A stretch of 33,027 nucleotides of DNA from Rubrivivax sp. (GCA_026125665.1 JAHCKS010000061.1:1-33027); one strand, 5' to 3'; positions 17,473 to 26,840 are shown, numbered from the stretch's first letter. Made by a program: numbers and translations. The notes: generated by a model not told the origin, from the sequence alone.

Positions 17473-18236
17473 GCGCGCAGCGGGAAGGTACTCCCGTGAG
17501 CCCGGACACCGCTCGCGACGACGAACGCGCGCGCGAAGTCGAGCCCGGCCTCTTCGTGCGAGGCTTCGTGCCGCCACTGCGCCTGGCCGACTTCAAGCTC
17601 GTTGCCTTCGACATGGACTCCACGCTCATCGGCATCGAGTGCATCGACGAGATCGCCGCGGTCGCCGGCCGGCGCGCCGAGGTCGCCGCCATCACCGAGG
17701 CCACGATGCGCGGCGAGATCGCCCACTACAGGCACAGCCTGCGCCGGCGGCTGTCGCTGCTGCGCGGCGTGCCGGAGAGCGCGCTGGCCGAGGTGTACGA
17801 GAAGCGGCTGCGGTTGAACCCGGGCGTCGAGGCCTTCGTTCACAGCTGCCGCGAAGCGGGCTTGAAGACGCTGCTGGTCTCCGGCGGCTTCACCTACTTC
17901 AGCGAACGCGTGCGTGCCAGGCTGCAACTCGACTTCGCGCGCGCCAACATGCTCGAGGTCGTCGACGGCCACCTCACCGGCCTGCTTCTGGAACGGCCCT
18001 GGGGCGAGATCGTCGACGGGGCCGAGAAGAAGCGCGTGCTGCTGGAGGTGTGCGAGCTGATGGGCGTGGCTCCGGCGCAGGCCATCGCCGTCGGCGACGG
18101 CGCCAACGACCTGCCGATGATGAGCGTCGCGGGGCTGTCCATCGCCTACCACCCCAAGCCCGCGGTGCGCGACCGCGCGATGCTGGCCATCGCCAAGGGC
18201 GGCATGGACCGGGCGCTGGCGGTGCTGGCGGGCTGA
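17469..18236 (+). CDS. serB: Phosphoserine phosphatase SerB
   Basis: The protein has 255 residues from GTG 17469 and carries out the last step of serine synthesis. This is a HAD phosphatase with the nucleophile motif FDMDSTLIGIECIDEIA (D48 nucleophile, D50 acid/base), SGGFTYFS (motif II), K in the KKRVLLE region and GDGANDLPMM (motif IV). The core is normal. The first ~15 residues ([11 protein letters not shown]) come from a partial copy of the dispersed repeat seen in the sigma factor and fdhD genes. GTG 17469 overlaps the mfd stop by 4 bases. GTG 17496, behind GGAAGGT, is an alternative that would give 246 residues. The neighbour downstream is convergent, with only 20 bp between. Confidence 0.95.
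   Translation: MSAQREGTPVSPDTARDDERAREVEPGLFVRGFVPPLRLADFKLVAFDMDSTLIGIECIDEIAAVAGRRAEVAAITEATMRGEIAHYRHSLRRRLSLLRGVPESALAEVYEKRLRLNPGVEAFVHSCREAGLKTLLVSGGFTYFSERVRARLQLDFARANMLEVVDGHLTGLLLERPWGEIVDGAEKKRVLLEVCELMGVAPAQAIAVGDGANDLPMMSVAGLSIAYHPKPAVRDRAMLAIAKGGMDRALAVLAG
17472..17505 (+). repeat. Partial dispersed repeat at the mfd/serB junction
   Basis: About 34 bases around AGCGCGCAGCGGGAAGGT match the coding-strand repeat of the sigma factor gene and fdhD at roughly 85 percent. Here it is read in the same frame as in the sigma gene ([11 protein letters not shown]) and supplies the GGAAGGT that could serve as ribosome site for the alternative start at 17496. Only the downstream half of the ~60-bp unit is present. 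Confidence 0.6.
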
Positions 18237-18256
18237 GCCTTCGTCCCGGACCGCTC

Positions 18257-19120
18257 TCAGCCGCCCCGGAAGACGATCTGGACGCGGTGTCGCCGCGGCG
18301 CGGGCAGCGGTGCATAGCGCCACTGCTGCACCGCCGAACGCACGATCGGCACCACCTGCCGCGGCACGGGCGGCATGACTTCGACATCGCCGACGCGGCC
18401 GTCGGTGCCGATGGTCATCTCGACCACGACTTCGGGCCGAACCATCTGGTCCAGCAGCCGCGGGGGCAGCTCGGGCTCGACCATGTGGACGAGCCGCACC
18501 GGCACCACGATGGCCGGCGGGCCGAGTGGCGGCAAGGCCGGCAGCACGACCGGCGGGGAGATCGCGGCCCGCGAGGGCGCGGCCGGAGCGGGCTCGGGCA
18601 CGACGCGCACCGCAGCCGGCGGCACCGCGTCGAGCGGCAACGTACGAATGACGAGGATGGGCGAGTCTTCTTCGGCCGGTGCGCCGCCTGGGCCACCATT
18701 GCCGCCGTTCGCGCCGTTCGTGCCGTTCCCGCCGTGGCTGTCAGGCGCCGGCGCGGCGGGCGCCGTACCGCCGTCGGGCACCGCTGACTGCGGCTCGGCA
18801 GGCACGGCGGCAGAGGCGGTCGGGGTGGGCCGGCCCGGGTCGGGCTCGACGCGCCGGCGCACCTTTCCGGCTTCGAGGATGGCCCGCAGCGGGCTCTCGG
18901 CCGCGCGCTGTGCGCGCTGCATCGCGGCACTGGAGGCGGCACCCCGCGCTGCCGCGGTGCTGCCTGCGGCCGACGCCGCCGCCGCGGTCGATCGCACGAT
19001 GCCGCTGGCTGCGGTGCCCGGCGGCCGTGCCGTCTGTGCGCCGCCCCATGACGGCCACAGCAACAGCGCGCCGAGCGAGGCGAGTGCCGGCACCCACGCC
19101 CGAATCGACCGATGTCCCAC
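18257..19120 (-). CDS. Exported protein with TonB-type C-terminal domain
   Basis: The protein has about 287 residues from GTG 19120; an upstream TTG at 19186 would add 22 residues that do not look like part of a signal. The N-terminus is a signal peptide or anchor (SIRAWVPALASLGALLLWPSWGGAQ). A long Ala-, Pro- and Arg-rich middle follows, with a Gly/Asn linker GGNGTNGANGGNGGPGGAP. The last ~90 residues look like a TonB C-terminal domain: VHMVEPELPPRLLDQMVRPEVVVE, GTDGRVGDVEV, IVRSAVQQWRYAPLPAP, ending RVQIVFRGG. A TonB would pass energy from ExbB/ExbD to outer-membrane receptors, but no exbBD genes are nearby. It lies 105 bp downstream of the iron-binding protein gene on the same strand, so an iron link is possible but unproven. 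Confidence 0.75.
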   Translation of the reverse strand: MGHRSIRAWVPALASLGALLLWPSWGGAQTARPPGTAASGIVRSTAAAASAAGSTAAARGAASSAAMQRAQRAAESPLRAILEAGKVRRRVEPDPGRPTPTASAAVPAEPQSAVPDGGTAPAAPAPDSHGGNGTNGANGGNGGPGGAPAEEDSPILVIRTLPLDAVPPAAVRVVPEPAPAAPSRAAISPPVVLPALPPLGPPAIVVPVRLVHMVEPELPPRLLDQMVRPEVVVEMTIGTDGRVGDVEVMPPVPRQVVPIVRSAVQQWRYAPLPAPRRHRVQIVFRGG

Positions 19121-19225
19121 AAGCCCGCCCGCACCTCCGCAGGCGGCCGATTCTAGGGAGCGCAGGCGACGGCCATCCGGCGACAACCGCGCCGGAGTCG
19201 ACGCGTTCCGCGCGCCTGTCGCGCC

Positions 19226-20278
19226 TTACTTGAAGCCGACGCGGTCGAGCATCTGCTGCACGGCGACCTGGTTGGCGCCGACCTTGGCGATCGGGATCGT
19301 CTCGGACTTGAAGCGGCCCATCTGCATCAGCGCCGGGTTCTCGGTGCTCACACCCACCGCCACCGGGTACTCGTTGTTGCCGTCGGCGAAGTAGCGCTGC
19401 GCGTCGTCGCTCGCCAGGTACTCGAGGAACTTCACCGCCGCGTCGCGGTTCTTCGCGTGCTGCGCCACGGCCGCGCCGGCGATGTTCGTGTGCGTGCCCC
19501 AGCTGGCCTGGTTGGGAAAGACGAGCGCCGTCCTGGCCACGACCTCGCGGTCCTCCGGCTTGGTCGAGCGCAGCAGCCGCGCGTAGTAGTAGGTGTTGGT
19601 GATCGCCACGCCGCACTCGCCCGCGGCGACGCCACGGATCTGGTCGGTGTCGCCCCCCTTGGGCGGGCGCGCCATGTTGGCGACCAGGCCCTTCAGCCAC
19701 TCCTCGGTCTTCTGCGGGCCCAGGTGCTCGAGGACCGAGCCCCACAGGCTCAGGTTGTACGGATGCGAGCCGCTGCGCGTGCACACCAGGCCCTTCAGTG
19801 CCGGGGATGCAAGCTTCTCGTAGGTGTCGACGTCGGCTGCCTTCAGGCGCAGCTTGTCGTAGACGAGCACGCGGGCCCGCGTGGACATGCCGAACCACTG
19901 CGGCCCCTGCCCGGCGTCGGCACCGCGGAACTGCGCCGGGATGCGTTGCTCCAGCAGGGCCGACTTGACCGGCTGGAACAGGCCGTCCTGCTCGCCGCGC
20001 CACAGGCGGGAGGCATCGACCAGCAGGATGACGTCGGCCGGGCTGGCCGCGCCTTCTGCCTTCAGCCGCGAGAGGATGCCTGCGTCGTCGGCGTCGACGC
20101 GGTTGATGCGGATGCCGGTGGCCTTGGTGAAGTTGGCGTACAGCGCTTCGTCCGTCTGATAGTGGCGGGCGGAGTACAGGTTCAGCACCTGGCCCTGCGC
20201 GAAGGCGGGCAGGCCTGGCGCGGCGAGGGCGGCGAAGGCAAGGGCGCCGAGGACGGCGCGACGGGTGGCAGTGCTCAT
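19226..20278 (-). CDS. Periplasmic ferric-iron binding protein of an ABC transporter (FbpA/FutA type)
   Basis: The protein has 350 residues. The start at ATG 20278 is followed by a signal sequence with a twin arginine (TRRAVLGALAFAALAA...AFAQ), which could be Sec or Tat. The mature part begins QVLNLYSARHYQTDEALYANFTKATGI, the standard opening of ferric-binding proteins. Also present are RVDADDAGILSRLKAEG, a SGSHPYNLSLWGS segment and the tyrosine cluster TNTYYYARLL, where FbpA-type proteins bind Fe(III). The C-terminus reads FLEYLASDDAQRYFADGNNEYP. No permease or ATPase gene lies beside it, so it would work with a transporter encoded elsewhere. A Fur-box promoter upstream supports iron control. 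Confidence 0.92.
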   Translation of the reverse strand: MSTATRRAVLGALAFAALAAPGLPAFAQGQVLNLYSARHYQTDEALYANFTKATGIRINRVDADDAGILSRLKAEGAASPADVILLVDASRLWRGEQDGLFQPVKSALLEQRIPAQFRGADAGQGPQWFGMSTRARVLVYDKLRLKAADVDTYEKLASPALKGLVCTRSGSHPYNLSLWGSVLEHLGPQKTEEWLKGLVANMARPPKGGDTDQIRGVAAGECGVAITNTYYYARLLRSTKPEDREVVARTALVFPNQASWGTHTNIAGAAVAQHAKNRDAAVKFLEYLASDDAQRYFADGNNEYPVAVGVSTENPALMQMGRFKSETIPIAKVGANQVAVQQMLDRVGFK

Positions 20279-20326
20279 GGCAGGTCGGGCCGCAGGTGCA
20301 GGCCGGTTGAGGTGATCGACCGGGCG

Positions 20327-20355
20327 ATAATATCGCAACTGCGAATCATTGTCAT
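20327..20355 (-). promoter_or_regulatory. Promoter with Fur box for the ferric-binding protein gene
   Basis: On the minus strand ATGACA (20355-20350) and TATTAT (20332-20327) are spaced by 17 bases, a good sigma-70 pair about 50 bases ahead of the start codon. TGCGAATCATTGTCA (plus strand 20340-20354) matches the palindromic Fur core TGATAATnATTATCA at 12 of 14 defined bases less one (11 of 14) and overlaps the -35 and spacer. Iron-loaded Fur would therefore block the polymerase. This is what is known of Fur sites; binding here is inferred. Confidence 0.7.
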
Positions 20356-20425
20356 TTGCGTCAAGTCAAACGGGCGCACCGCGAACTTCCGTGCCTGGAG
20401 CGGTGGCCGCCCGAGCCGGTGCTCC

Positions 20426-23400
20426 CTACGCGTCGATCTGCGCCCAGACCTTGTCCAGCCGCTTCGCACTGACCGGCTGGGCCGTGCGGAGCTCCTGGGC
20501 AAAGAGGCCGACCCGCAGCTCCTCCAGCAGCCAACGGTACTCGGCGAGGCGGGCGTGCGCCGCGCCGCGCAACTCCGCCTGACGGCGCACCCAGCGCTGC
20601 TCCAGCGGCCGCAGTTCCGCCAGCCGCGCCAGGTCGCGAGCCGGGTCCGCACGCAGCTTGTCCAGGCGCATCACGATGGCGCGCAGATAGCGCGGCAGGT
20701 GGTGCAGCTGCGGCCACGGTGTCTCGGCCAGGAACCGCCTGCCCACCAGACGCTGCAGCTGTCCCGCGACGTCGTCGGCCACCTCGCGCGGCGGCTTGGC
20801 ATCGCGCAGCTTGCGCGTGGCCGCCGCGTACTCCGCCAGCACGGCCGCCGCCTGCCGCGCCACCTCCTGTGCCACGAGGTTGATGCGGGCGCGGCCCTCC
20901 TCCAGCCGCGCCTTGAAGGCGGCCTCGTCGGCCGGCAGCGGCTCGCCGAGGAACGCACGCTCGAGGGCCACGTCGACGATCTGCCCGCGCAGCTCCTCCA
21001 GCGTGCCCAGCGGCATGAACGACGCGGCCATCGCCTGCAGGCCCGGCAGGTTCTTCTCCAGATACCTGAGCGGCTCGCGCAGCTGCAGCGCGAACAGCCG
21101 CCGCAGCCCGCCGCGGTGGCGCACGGCGGCCACCTCGGGTTCGTCGAAGACTTCCACGGTCACCGCGTCGCCCTGGTCCACCAGCGCCGGGAATCCGACC
21201 ATCACCTGGCTGCCGCGGCGCACTTCCATCAGCTCGGGCAGCTCGCCGAAGGTCCAGGCGGTGTGGCGCTGCACCGGCAGCGGCGGCGCCTGTGCCGTCA
21301 CGGCTGCCGGCGCGGGCTTCGACGGCAGCTCGGCACCTCGCGCCGTCACTGCGGGCTCGGGCGCGGTGGCCGGGGCACGAGCAATGTCGGACTTCAATGC
21401 CGCCAGCGCCTGGAAGGCGCTGCGCGCCTCGCGTCCCCACTGCGCCTTCAATGCGGCGAGGTCGCGCCCCATGCCGAGCTGGCGGCCGTGCTCGTCGACG
21501 ACGACGAAGTTCATGAACAGGTGCGGCGGCACCTGCTCGAGCTTGAAGTCGGCGCGTTGCACCGGCAGCTGCGTGCGTTCGCGCACCGCCTTCAGCAGCG
21601 CGTCCATCAAGCTGCCTTCGGCGAACGGCACCGCTCGGCAGAAGGCCTCGGCGAACTCCGGCAGCGGCAGGAGCCGCGAGCGCGGCCGCTGCGGCAGGCT
21701 CTTCAAGAGTGCCTGCACCTTGGCCGCCAGCAGGCCCGGCACCAGCCACTCGCAGCGCGCCTCGCTCACCGGGTTCAGCGCGAAGAGCGGCACCGTCACC
21801 GTCAGCCCGTCGCGCGCGTCGCCCGGCTCGTGCAGGTAGCTCGCGGCGCAGTCGATGCCGCCCAGGCGCACCCGGCGCGGGTAGGCCTCGGTGGTGACGC
21901 CGGCGGCCTCGTGCCGCATCAGCTCCTCGCGCGTGAGCTGAAGCAGCTTCGGCTCGCGCTTCACCGCATCGCGGTACCAGCGCTCGAAGCTGGCGCTGCC
22001 GTGCACGTCGGCCGGCAGCTGCGCGGCGTAGAAGGCCTCGATCAGCGTCTCGTCGACGAGCACGTCCTGGCGGCGTGCCTTGTGCTCGAGCTCCTGCACC
22101 TCGCGCAGCACGCGCCGGTTGTGCGCGAGGAACGGGTACTTCGCATCCCAGGCGTCGGGTTCGGTGAGCGCGGCGACCAGGGCCTCGCGGATGAAGATCT
22201 CGCGCGCCGCGGCCGCATCGACGAGCGCATAGCCGACGCGCCGGTTGTTGTAGACGACGAGCCCGTACAGCGTGGCACGCTCCAGCGCCACCACCTCGCC
22301 CGCCTTCTTCTCCCAGTGCGGCTCGAGCAGCTGCTTCTTCAGCAGGTGCCCGGCCAGCGGAGGGATCCACTGCGGCTCGATCGCCGCGATGCCGCGGCCG
22401 TACAGGCGCGTCGTCTCGACGAGCTCGGCGGCGACGATCCAGCGCCCGGGCTTCTTCGCGAGGTTCGCGCCCGGGTGGCGCCAGAACCTGATGCCGCGCG
22501 CGCCGAGGTACCCCTCGTCGTCGTCCGCCTTGCAGCCGATGTTGCCCAGCAGCCCCGCGAGCAGCGCCAGGTGCACCTGCTCGTAGGTGGCCGCAGCGGC
22601 GTTCAGCCGCCAGCCCTGCTCGGCAACCACGGTGTGCAGCTGCGCATGGATGTCGCGCCATTCGCGCACGCGGCGCGGGCTGATGAAGTGCTCGCGCAGG
22701 CGCTGCTCCTGCTGCCGGTTGCTGAGCCGGTGCTGGTCGACCTGCCGCGCCTTCTCGCCGGCCGCCGCGTGCCCGTGCACGCCGCGCCCGGCCTCGATCC
22801 AGCGCCACAGCGCCAGCGTGCCCATGAACTCGCTTCGCTCGTCGTCGAAGGGCTTGTGCTTCTGGTCGGCCGCCTGCTGCTGCTCGAGCGGGCGGTCGCG
22901 CACGTCGGGCACGCTCAGCGCGGCGGCGATGACCAGCACCTCGGCGAGCGACTGCCGCTCGCGCGCCTCGAGGATCATGCGGCCGATGCGCGGATCGAGC
23001 GGCAGGTGTGCCATCGCGCGCCCCGTCGCGGTGAGCTCGTTGTCGTCGTCCACCGCGCCGAGCTCGGCCAGCAGCGCGTAGCCGTCGGCGATGGCCTTCC
23101 TCGGCGGCGGCTCGAGAAAGGGGAAGTCCTCGACGCGCCCGAGGCGCAGCGACTTCATGCGCAGGATGACCCCGGCCAGCGAGCTGCGCAGGATCTCGGG
23201 GTCGGTGAAGCGCGGCCGCCCGAGGAAGTCCTTCTCGTCGTACAGGCGGATGCACACGCCGTCGGCAACACGCCCGCAGCGGCCCGCGCGCTGGTTCGCC
23301 GCCGCCTGGCTGACCGGCTCGACCAGCAGCTGCTCGACCTTGTTGCGGAAGCTGTAGCGCTTGACGCGCGCCACGCCGCTGTCGATGACGTAGCGGATGC

Positions 23401-24481
23401 CGGGCACCGTGAGCGAGGTCTCGGCGACGTTGGTGGCCAGCACGATGCGCCGGCCATGGCCGGGCGTGAAGACGCGGTCCTGCTCGGCCTGCGACAGCCG
23501 CGCGAACAGCGGCAGGATCTCCACCGGCCCGCGCAGCGGGCCGCTCGCTGCCCCCGGCCCGCCCCTGGACGCGTGGGCAAGGTGGCGGCGCAGGTGCTCG
23601 GCCGCCTCCCGGATCTCGCGCTCGCCGGGCAGGAAGACGAGGATGTCACCCGGGCCCGCGGCGGTGGTGCCGCTTCCCTTGACGGCGGTGGTGCCGGTGC
23701 TTCCCGCGCCGCGCCAGAGCTCGTCCACCGCGTCGGCCAGCGCGTCGTTGAGCCCGAAGTCGCGGCTCTCCTCGAACGGACGCCAGCGCTGCTCCACCGG
23801 GAACAGGCGCCCGCTCACCGCGATGACCGGGGCCGGGCCGCGGGCGCCGGCGAAGTGCTGCGCGAAGCGCTCGGCGTCGATCGTCGCCGAGGTCACGACG
23901 ACCTTCAGGTCCGGCCGCCGCGGCAGGATCTGCCGCAGGTAGCCGAGCAGGAAGTCGATGTTGAGGCTGCGTTCGTGCGCCTCGTCGATGATCAGCGTGT
24001 CGTAGGCGGTGAGCAGCGGGTCGCCCTGCGTCTCGGCGAGCAGGATGCCGTCGGTCATCAGCTTGACGCTGGCACCGGGTTGCAGCCGGTCCTGGAAGCG
24101 CACCTTGAAGCCGACCACCTCGCCGAGCGGCGAGCCCAGTTCCTCGGCGATGCGCCTGGCCACGCTCGCCGCGGCGATGCGCCGCGGCTGGGTGTGCCCG
24201 ATCAGGCCGCGCCCGCCTGCGCCGAGCCCGCGACCGAGCTCGAGCGCGATCTTCGGCAGCTGCGTCGTCTTGCCCGAGCCGGTCTCGCCGCTGACGACGA
24301 TCACCGGGTGCTCGGCCAGCGCCCGCGCGATCTCGGAGCGGCGTGCGCTGACCGGCAGCGCCTCCGGATAGGTGATGGGCGGCAGCGGCGTCGCCCGGGG
24401 CGGCACGGCACGCCTCGCCTCGGCCACACCGGCTGCACCGGCCTCACCGGCCTCGGGCCGGGAGCGGCGGGGCGGATTCAT
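20426..24481 (-). CDS. hrpA: ATP-dependent RNA helicase HrpA
   Basis: The protein has 1351 residues, full length for the long bacterial HrpA. It is a DEAH-box RNA helicase known in E. coli for mRNA processing and for rescue of stalled ribosomes. Motifs are in order: VVSGETGSGKTTQLPK (Walker A, around residue 65), TQPRRIAA, IIDEAHERSLN (DEAH box), VTSATID, VLATNVAETSLTVPGIRYVIDSG, and NQRAGRCGRVADG (motif VI). Helicase-associated (HA2) and OB domains follow. The long C-terminal part, from about residue 620, is the family-specific DUF3418 region. A proline/alanine-rich N-terminal 35 residues is extra. Start ATG 24481. It lies 42 bp after the small glyoxalase-fold gene on the same strand. Confidence 0.96.
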   Translation of the reverse strand: MNPPRRSRPEAGEAGAAGVAEARRAVPPRATPLPPITYPEALPVSARRSEIARALAEHPVIVVSGETGSGKTTQLPKIALELGRGLGAGGRGLIGHTQPRRIAAASVARRIAEELGSPLGEVVGFKVRFQDRLQPGASVKLMTDGILLAETQGDPLLTAYDTLIIDEAHERSLNIDFLLGYLRQILPRRPDLKVVVTSATIDAERFAQHFAGARGPAPVIAVSGRLFPVEQRWRPFEESRDFGLNDALADAVDELWRGAGSTGTTAVKGSGTTAAGPGDILVFLPGEREIREAAEHLRRHLAHASRGGPGAASGPLRGPVEILPLFARLSQAEQDRVFTPGHGRRIVLATNVAETSLTVPGIRYVIDSGVARVKRYSFRNKVEQLLVEPVSQAAANQRAGRCGRVADGVCIRLYDEKDFLGRPRFTDPEILRSSLAGVILRMKSLRLGRVEDFPFLEPPPRKAIADGYALLAELGAVDDDNELTATGRAMAHLPLDPRIGRMILEARERQSLAEVLVIAAALSVPDVRDRPLEQQQAADQKHKPFDDERSEFMGTLALWRWIEAGRGVHGHAAAGEKARQVDQHRLSNRQQEQRLREHFISPRRVREWRDIHAQLHTVVAEQGWRLNAAAATYEQVHLALLAGLLGNIGCKADDDEGYLGARGIRFWRHPGANLAKKPGRWIVAAELVETTRLYGRGIAAIEPQWIPPLAGHLLKKQLLEPHWEKKAGEVVALERATLYGLVVYNNRRVGYALVDAAAAREIFIREALVAALTEPDAWDAKYPFLAHNRRVLREVQELEHKARRQDVLVDETLIEAFYAAQLPADVHGSASFERWYRDAVKREPKLLQLTREELMRHEAAGVTTEAYPRRVRLGGIDCAASYLHEPGDARDGLTVTVPLFALNPVSEARCEWLVPGLLAAKVQALLKSLPQRPRSRLLPLPEFAEAFCRAVPFAEGSLMDALLKAVRERTQLPVQRADFKLEQVPPHLFMNFVVVDEHGRQLGMGRDLAALKAQWGREARSAFQALAALKSDIARAPATAPEPAVTARGAELPSKPAPAAVTAQAPPLPVQRHTAWTFGELPELMEVRRGSQVMVGFPALVDQGDAVTVEVFDEPEVAAVRHRGGLRRLFALQLREPLRYLEKNLPGLQAMAASFMPLGTLEELRGQIVDVALERAFLGEPLPADEAAFKARLEEGRARINLVAQEVARQAAAVLAEYAAATRKLRDAKPPREVADDVAGQLQRLVGRRFLAETPWPQLHHLPRYLRAIVMRLDKLRADPARDLARLAELRPLEQRWVRRQAELRGAAHARLAEYRWLLEELRVGLFAQELRTAQPVSAKRLDKVWAQIDA

Positions 24482-24523
24482 CGGGCGCGCATTATCCGTG
24501 CGCGCCCCCGCGCACGCGACGCC

Positions 24524-24925
24524 TCAGCCGGCGGGCGGGCTGTACGCGATGACGTTGAAGAACGCGCCCTGCGGGTCCTGCAGCACGGCGAAGCGACCGA
24601 CGGTGGGGATGTCCATCGGCCCGGCGCACAGCTTGCCGCCGAGCGCCTTGCACTTCTCCACCGCCGCGTCGGTGTCGGGCACCGTGACATAGGCGCCCCA
24701 CATCGGCGGCGAGCCCTTCGCCTCCGGCGGCGTGGCCATGATGCCGCCCACCGAGGTGCCGCCGGCCTTGACGACGTGGTAGTCGCCCTGGCCCATGTTC
24801 ATCACCTCGACGGTCCAGCCGAAGAGCTTGCCGTAGAACTCGACGGCAGCCTTCGGGTCGGGGGTCATCAGCTCGGTCCAGCTGAAGGCGCCGGTGGTCT
24901 TGTAGACGTCCTCGTACGATTGCAT
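24524..24925 (-). CDS. VOC (glyoxalase/bleomycin-resistance fold) family protein
   Basis: The protein has 133 residues from ATG 24925, with a strong ribosome site AGGAGG. It shows the paired beta-alpha-beta-beta-beta modules of the VOC fold: FSWTELMTPDPKAAVEFYGKLFGW, then the second half WGAYVTVPDTDAAVEKCKALGGK and the ending GRFAVLQDPQGAFFNVIAY. Family members bind a metal and act on small carbonyl or aromatic substrates, or sequester drugs; which of these applies here cannot be read from the sequence. The likely metal ligand position near the end has Q/N rather than a clear His/Glu pair. Upstream of hrpA on the same strand; divergent from argA over 174 bp. Confidence 0.85.
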   Translation of the reverse strand: MQSYEDVYKTTGAFSWTELMTPDPKAAVEFYGKLFGWTVEVMNMGQGDYHVVKAGGTSVGGIMATPPEAKGSPPMWGAYVTVPDTDAAVEKCKALGGKLCAGPMDIPTVGRFAVLQDPQGAFFNVIAYSPPAG

Positions 24926-25099
24926 GGCAACGGCCTCCTGCCTGGCTTGGGGAAGGTCATCGTGGATGCGGTGAACGGTGCCGTCAAGAGCCATTGAGCG
25001 ACCTGCCCGGCGCGTTCGGCGTGCGCTGCCGTCGCACATCGCACGCCGGCGGCACACCCCCTTCCGGCACAATCGCGCGCCGCCCGCCGTGCCCTCGCG

Positions 25100-26440
25100 A
25101 TGAGCCTCGTCTTCCCGCACACCTTCGTCCCCTGGTTCCGCGCCGTCGCGCCGTACATCCACATGTACCGCGGCAAGACCTTCGTCGTGGCGCTGGCCGG
25201 CGAGGCCATCGCCGCGGGCAAGCTGAGCGTCTTCGTGCAGGACCTGGCGATCCTGCACGCGATGGGCCTGAAGGTCGTGCTCGTGCACGGCTTCCGGCCG
25301 CAGGTCACCGAGCAGCTCGCGGCCAAGGGGCACGCGTCGCGCTTCCATCGCGGCATCCGCATCACCGACCCGGTGGCGCTGGACGCCGCGCAGGAGGCCG
25401 CCGGCCAGCTGCGCTTCGAGATCGAGGCCGCCTTCTCGCAGGGGCTGCCGAACACGCCGATGGCCAACGCCACCGTGCGCGTCGTCTCGGGCAACTTCCT
25501 CACCGCACGGCCGGTGGGCATCGTCGACGGTGTGGACATGAAGCACAGCGGCCTCGTGCGCCGCGTCGACCATGCGGCGATCCGCCGCGCCATCGAGAGC
25601 GGTGCCATCGTGCTGCTGTCGCCGTTCGGCTTCTCGCCCACCGGCGAGGCCTTCAACCTGACGATGGAAGACGTGGGAACGGCCACCGCCATCGCCCTGG
25701 GTGCCGACAAGCTGCTCTTCCTGACCGAGATCCCGGGCATCCGCGAGAACCTGGACGACCCGGAGAGCCCGATCGACACCGAGCTCACGCTGGCCGACGC
25801 GCGGCGGCTGCTGGCCGCGCTGCCGCCGCCGCAGGCCCCCGCCGACCTCGCGCACTACCTCGGCTACTGCGTGCGCGCCTGCGAGGGCGGCGTCGAGCGC
25901 AGCCACATCCTGCCCTACGCCACCGACGGGGCCATCCTGCTCGAATGCTTCACGCACGACGGCATCGGCACGATGGTCGTCGACGAGAAGCTGGAGAGCC
26001 TGCGCGAGGCCGGCCCGGACGACGTCGCCGGCATCCTGACGCTGATCGAGCCGTTCGAGCGCGACGGCACGCTGGTGCGGCGCGAACGAACCGAGATCGA
26101 GCGTGATATCGCCAACTACACCGTCATCGAGCACGACGGCATCATCTTCGGGTGCGCCGCGCTGCTGCCCTACCCCGAGGCCCGGACGGCCGAGATGGCC
26201 GCCCTCACCGTGAGCCCGCAGTCGCAGAGCCAGGGCGACGGCGAGCGGCTGCTCAAGCGCGTCGAGCAGCGCGCCAAGGGCCTGGGCCTGGACAGCATCT
26301 TCGTGCTGACGACGCGCACGATGCACTGGTTCCTCAAGCGCGGTTTCGTGCAGGTCGACCCGGAGTGGCTGCCCGAGGCCCGCAAGCGAAAATACAGCTG
26401 GGACCGGCGCTCGCAGGTGCTGGTGAAGAAGCTGCACTGA
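25100..26440 (+). CDS. argA: Amino-acid N-acetyltransferase ArgA (N-acetylglutamate synthase)
   Basis: The protein has 446 residues and catalyses the first step of arginine synthesis, acetyl-CoA + glutamate. The N-terminal amino-acid-kinase-like domain (about 1-290) carries KVVLVHGFRPQVTEQL, RITDPVALDAAQEAAG, GIVDGVDMKHSGLVRRVD and LTMEDVGTATAIALGADKLLFLTE. The arginine-feedback site lies in this domain in the family. The C-terminal GNAT domain (about 300-446) includes ALTVSPQSQSQGDGERLLKRV, the acetyl-CoA loop, and TTRTMHWFLKRGFVQVDPEWLP. Length and order are standard for the two-domain enzyme of beta- and gammaproteobacteria. yggX follows 36 bp downstream. Confidence 0.97.
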   Translation: MSLVFPHTFVPWFRAVAPYIHMYRGKTFVVALAGEAIAAGKLSVFVQDLAILHAMGLKVVLVHGFRPQVTEQLAAKGHASRFHRGIRITDPVALDAAQEAAGQLRFEIEAAFSQGLPNTPMANATVRVVSGNFLTARPVGIVDGVDMKHSGLVRRVDHAAIRRAIESGAIVLLSPFGFSPTGEAFNLTMEDVGTATAIALGADKLLFLTEIPGIRENLDDPESPIDTELTLADARRLLAALPPPQAPADLAHYLGYCVRACEGGVERSHILPYATDGAILLECFTHDGIGTMVVDEKLESLREAGPDDVAGILTLIEPFERDGTLVRRERTEIERDIANYTVIEHDGIIFGCAALLPYPEARTAEMAALTVSPQSQSQGDGERLLKRVEQRAKGLGLDSIFVLTTRTMHWFLKRGFVQVDPEWLPEARKRKYSWDRRSQVLVKKLH

Positions 26441-26476
26441 TGGCCGGGCCCCGCCCGGCCGCGACGGAGATGCCCG

Positions 26477-26749
26477 ATGGCACGCATGGTGAACTGCGTC
26501 TACCTGAAGAAGGAGGCCGAAGGCCTGGCCTTCGCGCCCTATCCCGGCGAACTGGGCAAGCGCATCTACGACAACGTCAGCAAGGAGGCGTTCGAGGCGT
26601 GGAAGCGGCACCAGACGATGCTGGTCAACGAGAACCGCCTGAACCTCGCCGATGCGCGGGCGCGCCAGTACCTGGCCCGGCAGATGGAGCAGTTCTTCTT
26701 CGGCGAAGGGGCCGAGCGGCCGGCCGGCTACGTGCCGCCCGCGCGCTGA
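26477..26749 (+). CDS. yggX: Probable Fe(2+)-trafficking protein YggX
   Basis: The protein has 90 residues, standard size for this single-domain family, which helps protect iron-sulfur proteins from oxidation. The signature [20 protein letters not shown] has the conserved cysteine at residue 7. [33 protein letters not shown] and [14 protein letters not shown] follow in the usual order. It is 36 bp after argA on the same strand and probably shares its transcript. Confidence 0.96.
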   Translation: MARMVNCVYLKKEAEGLAFAPYPGELGKRIYDNVSKEAFEAWKRHQTMLVNENRLNLADARARQYLARQMEQFFFGEGAERPAGYVPPAR

Positions 26750-26840
26750 GAGCAGCACCCCCCGGCGCGCGGCGCACGGCCCCGGCCGCCGCACGCGCCG
26801 GCCCGGTCACGTCGCAGCGGGCAGTACCGCCCGGCCGGCC

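Noticed and set aside
19457-24997. 1846-codon frame antisense to the iron-binding protein, hrpA and the VOC gene
   Set aside because: It spans several well-identified genes on the other strand and shows no domain.
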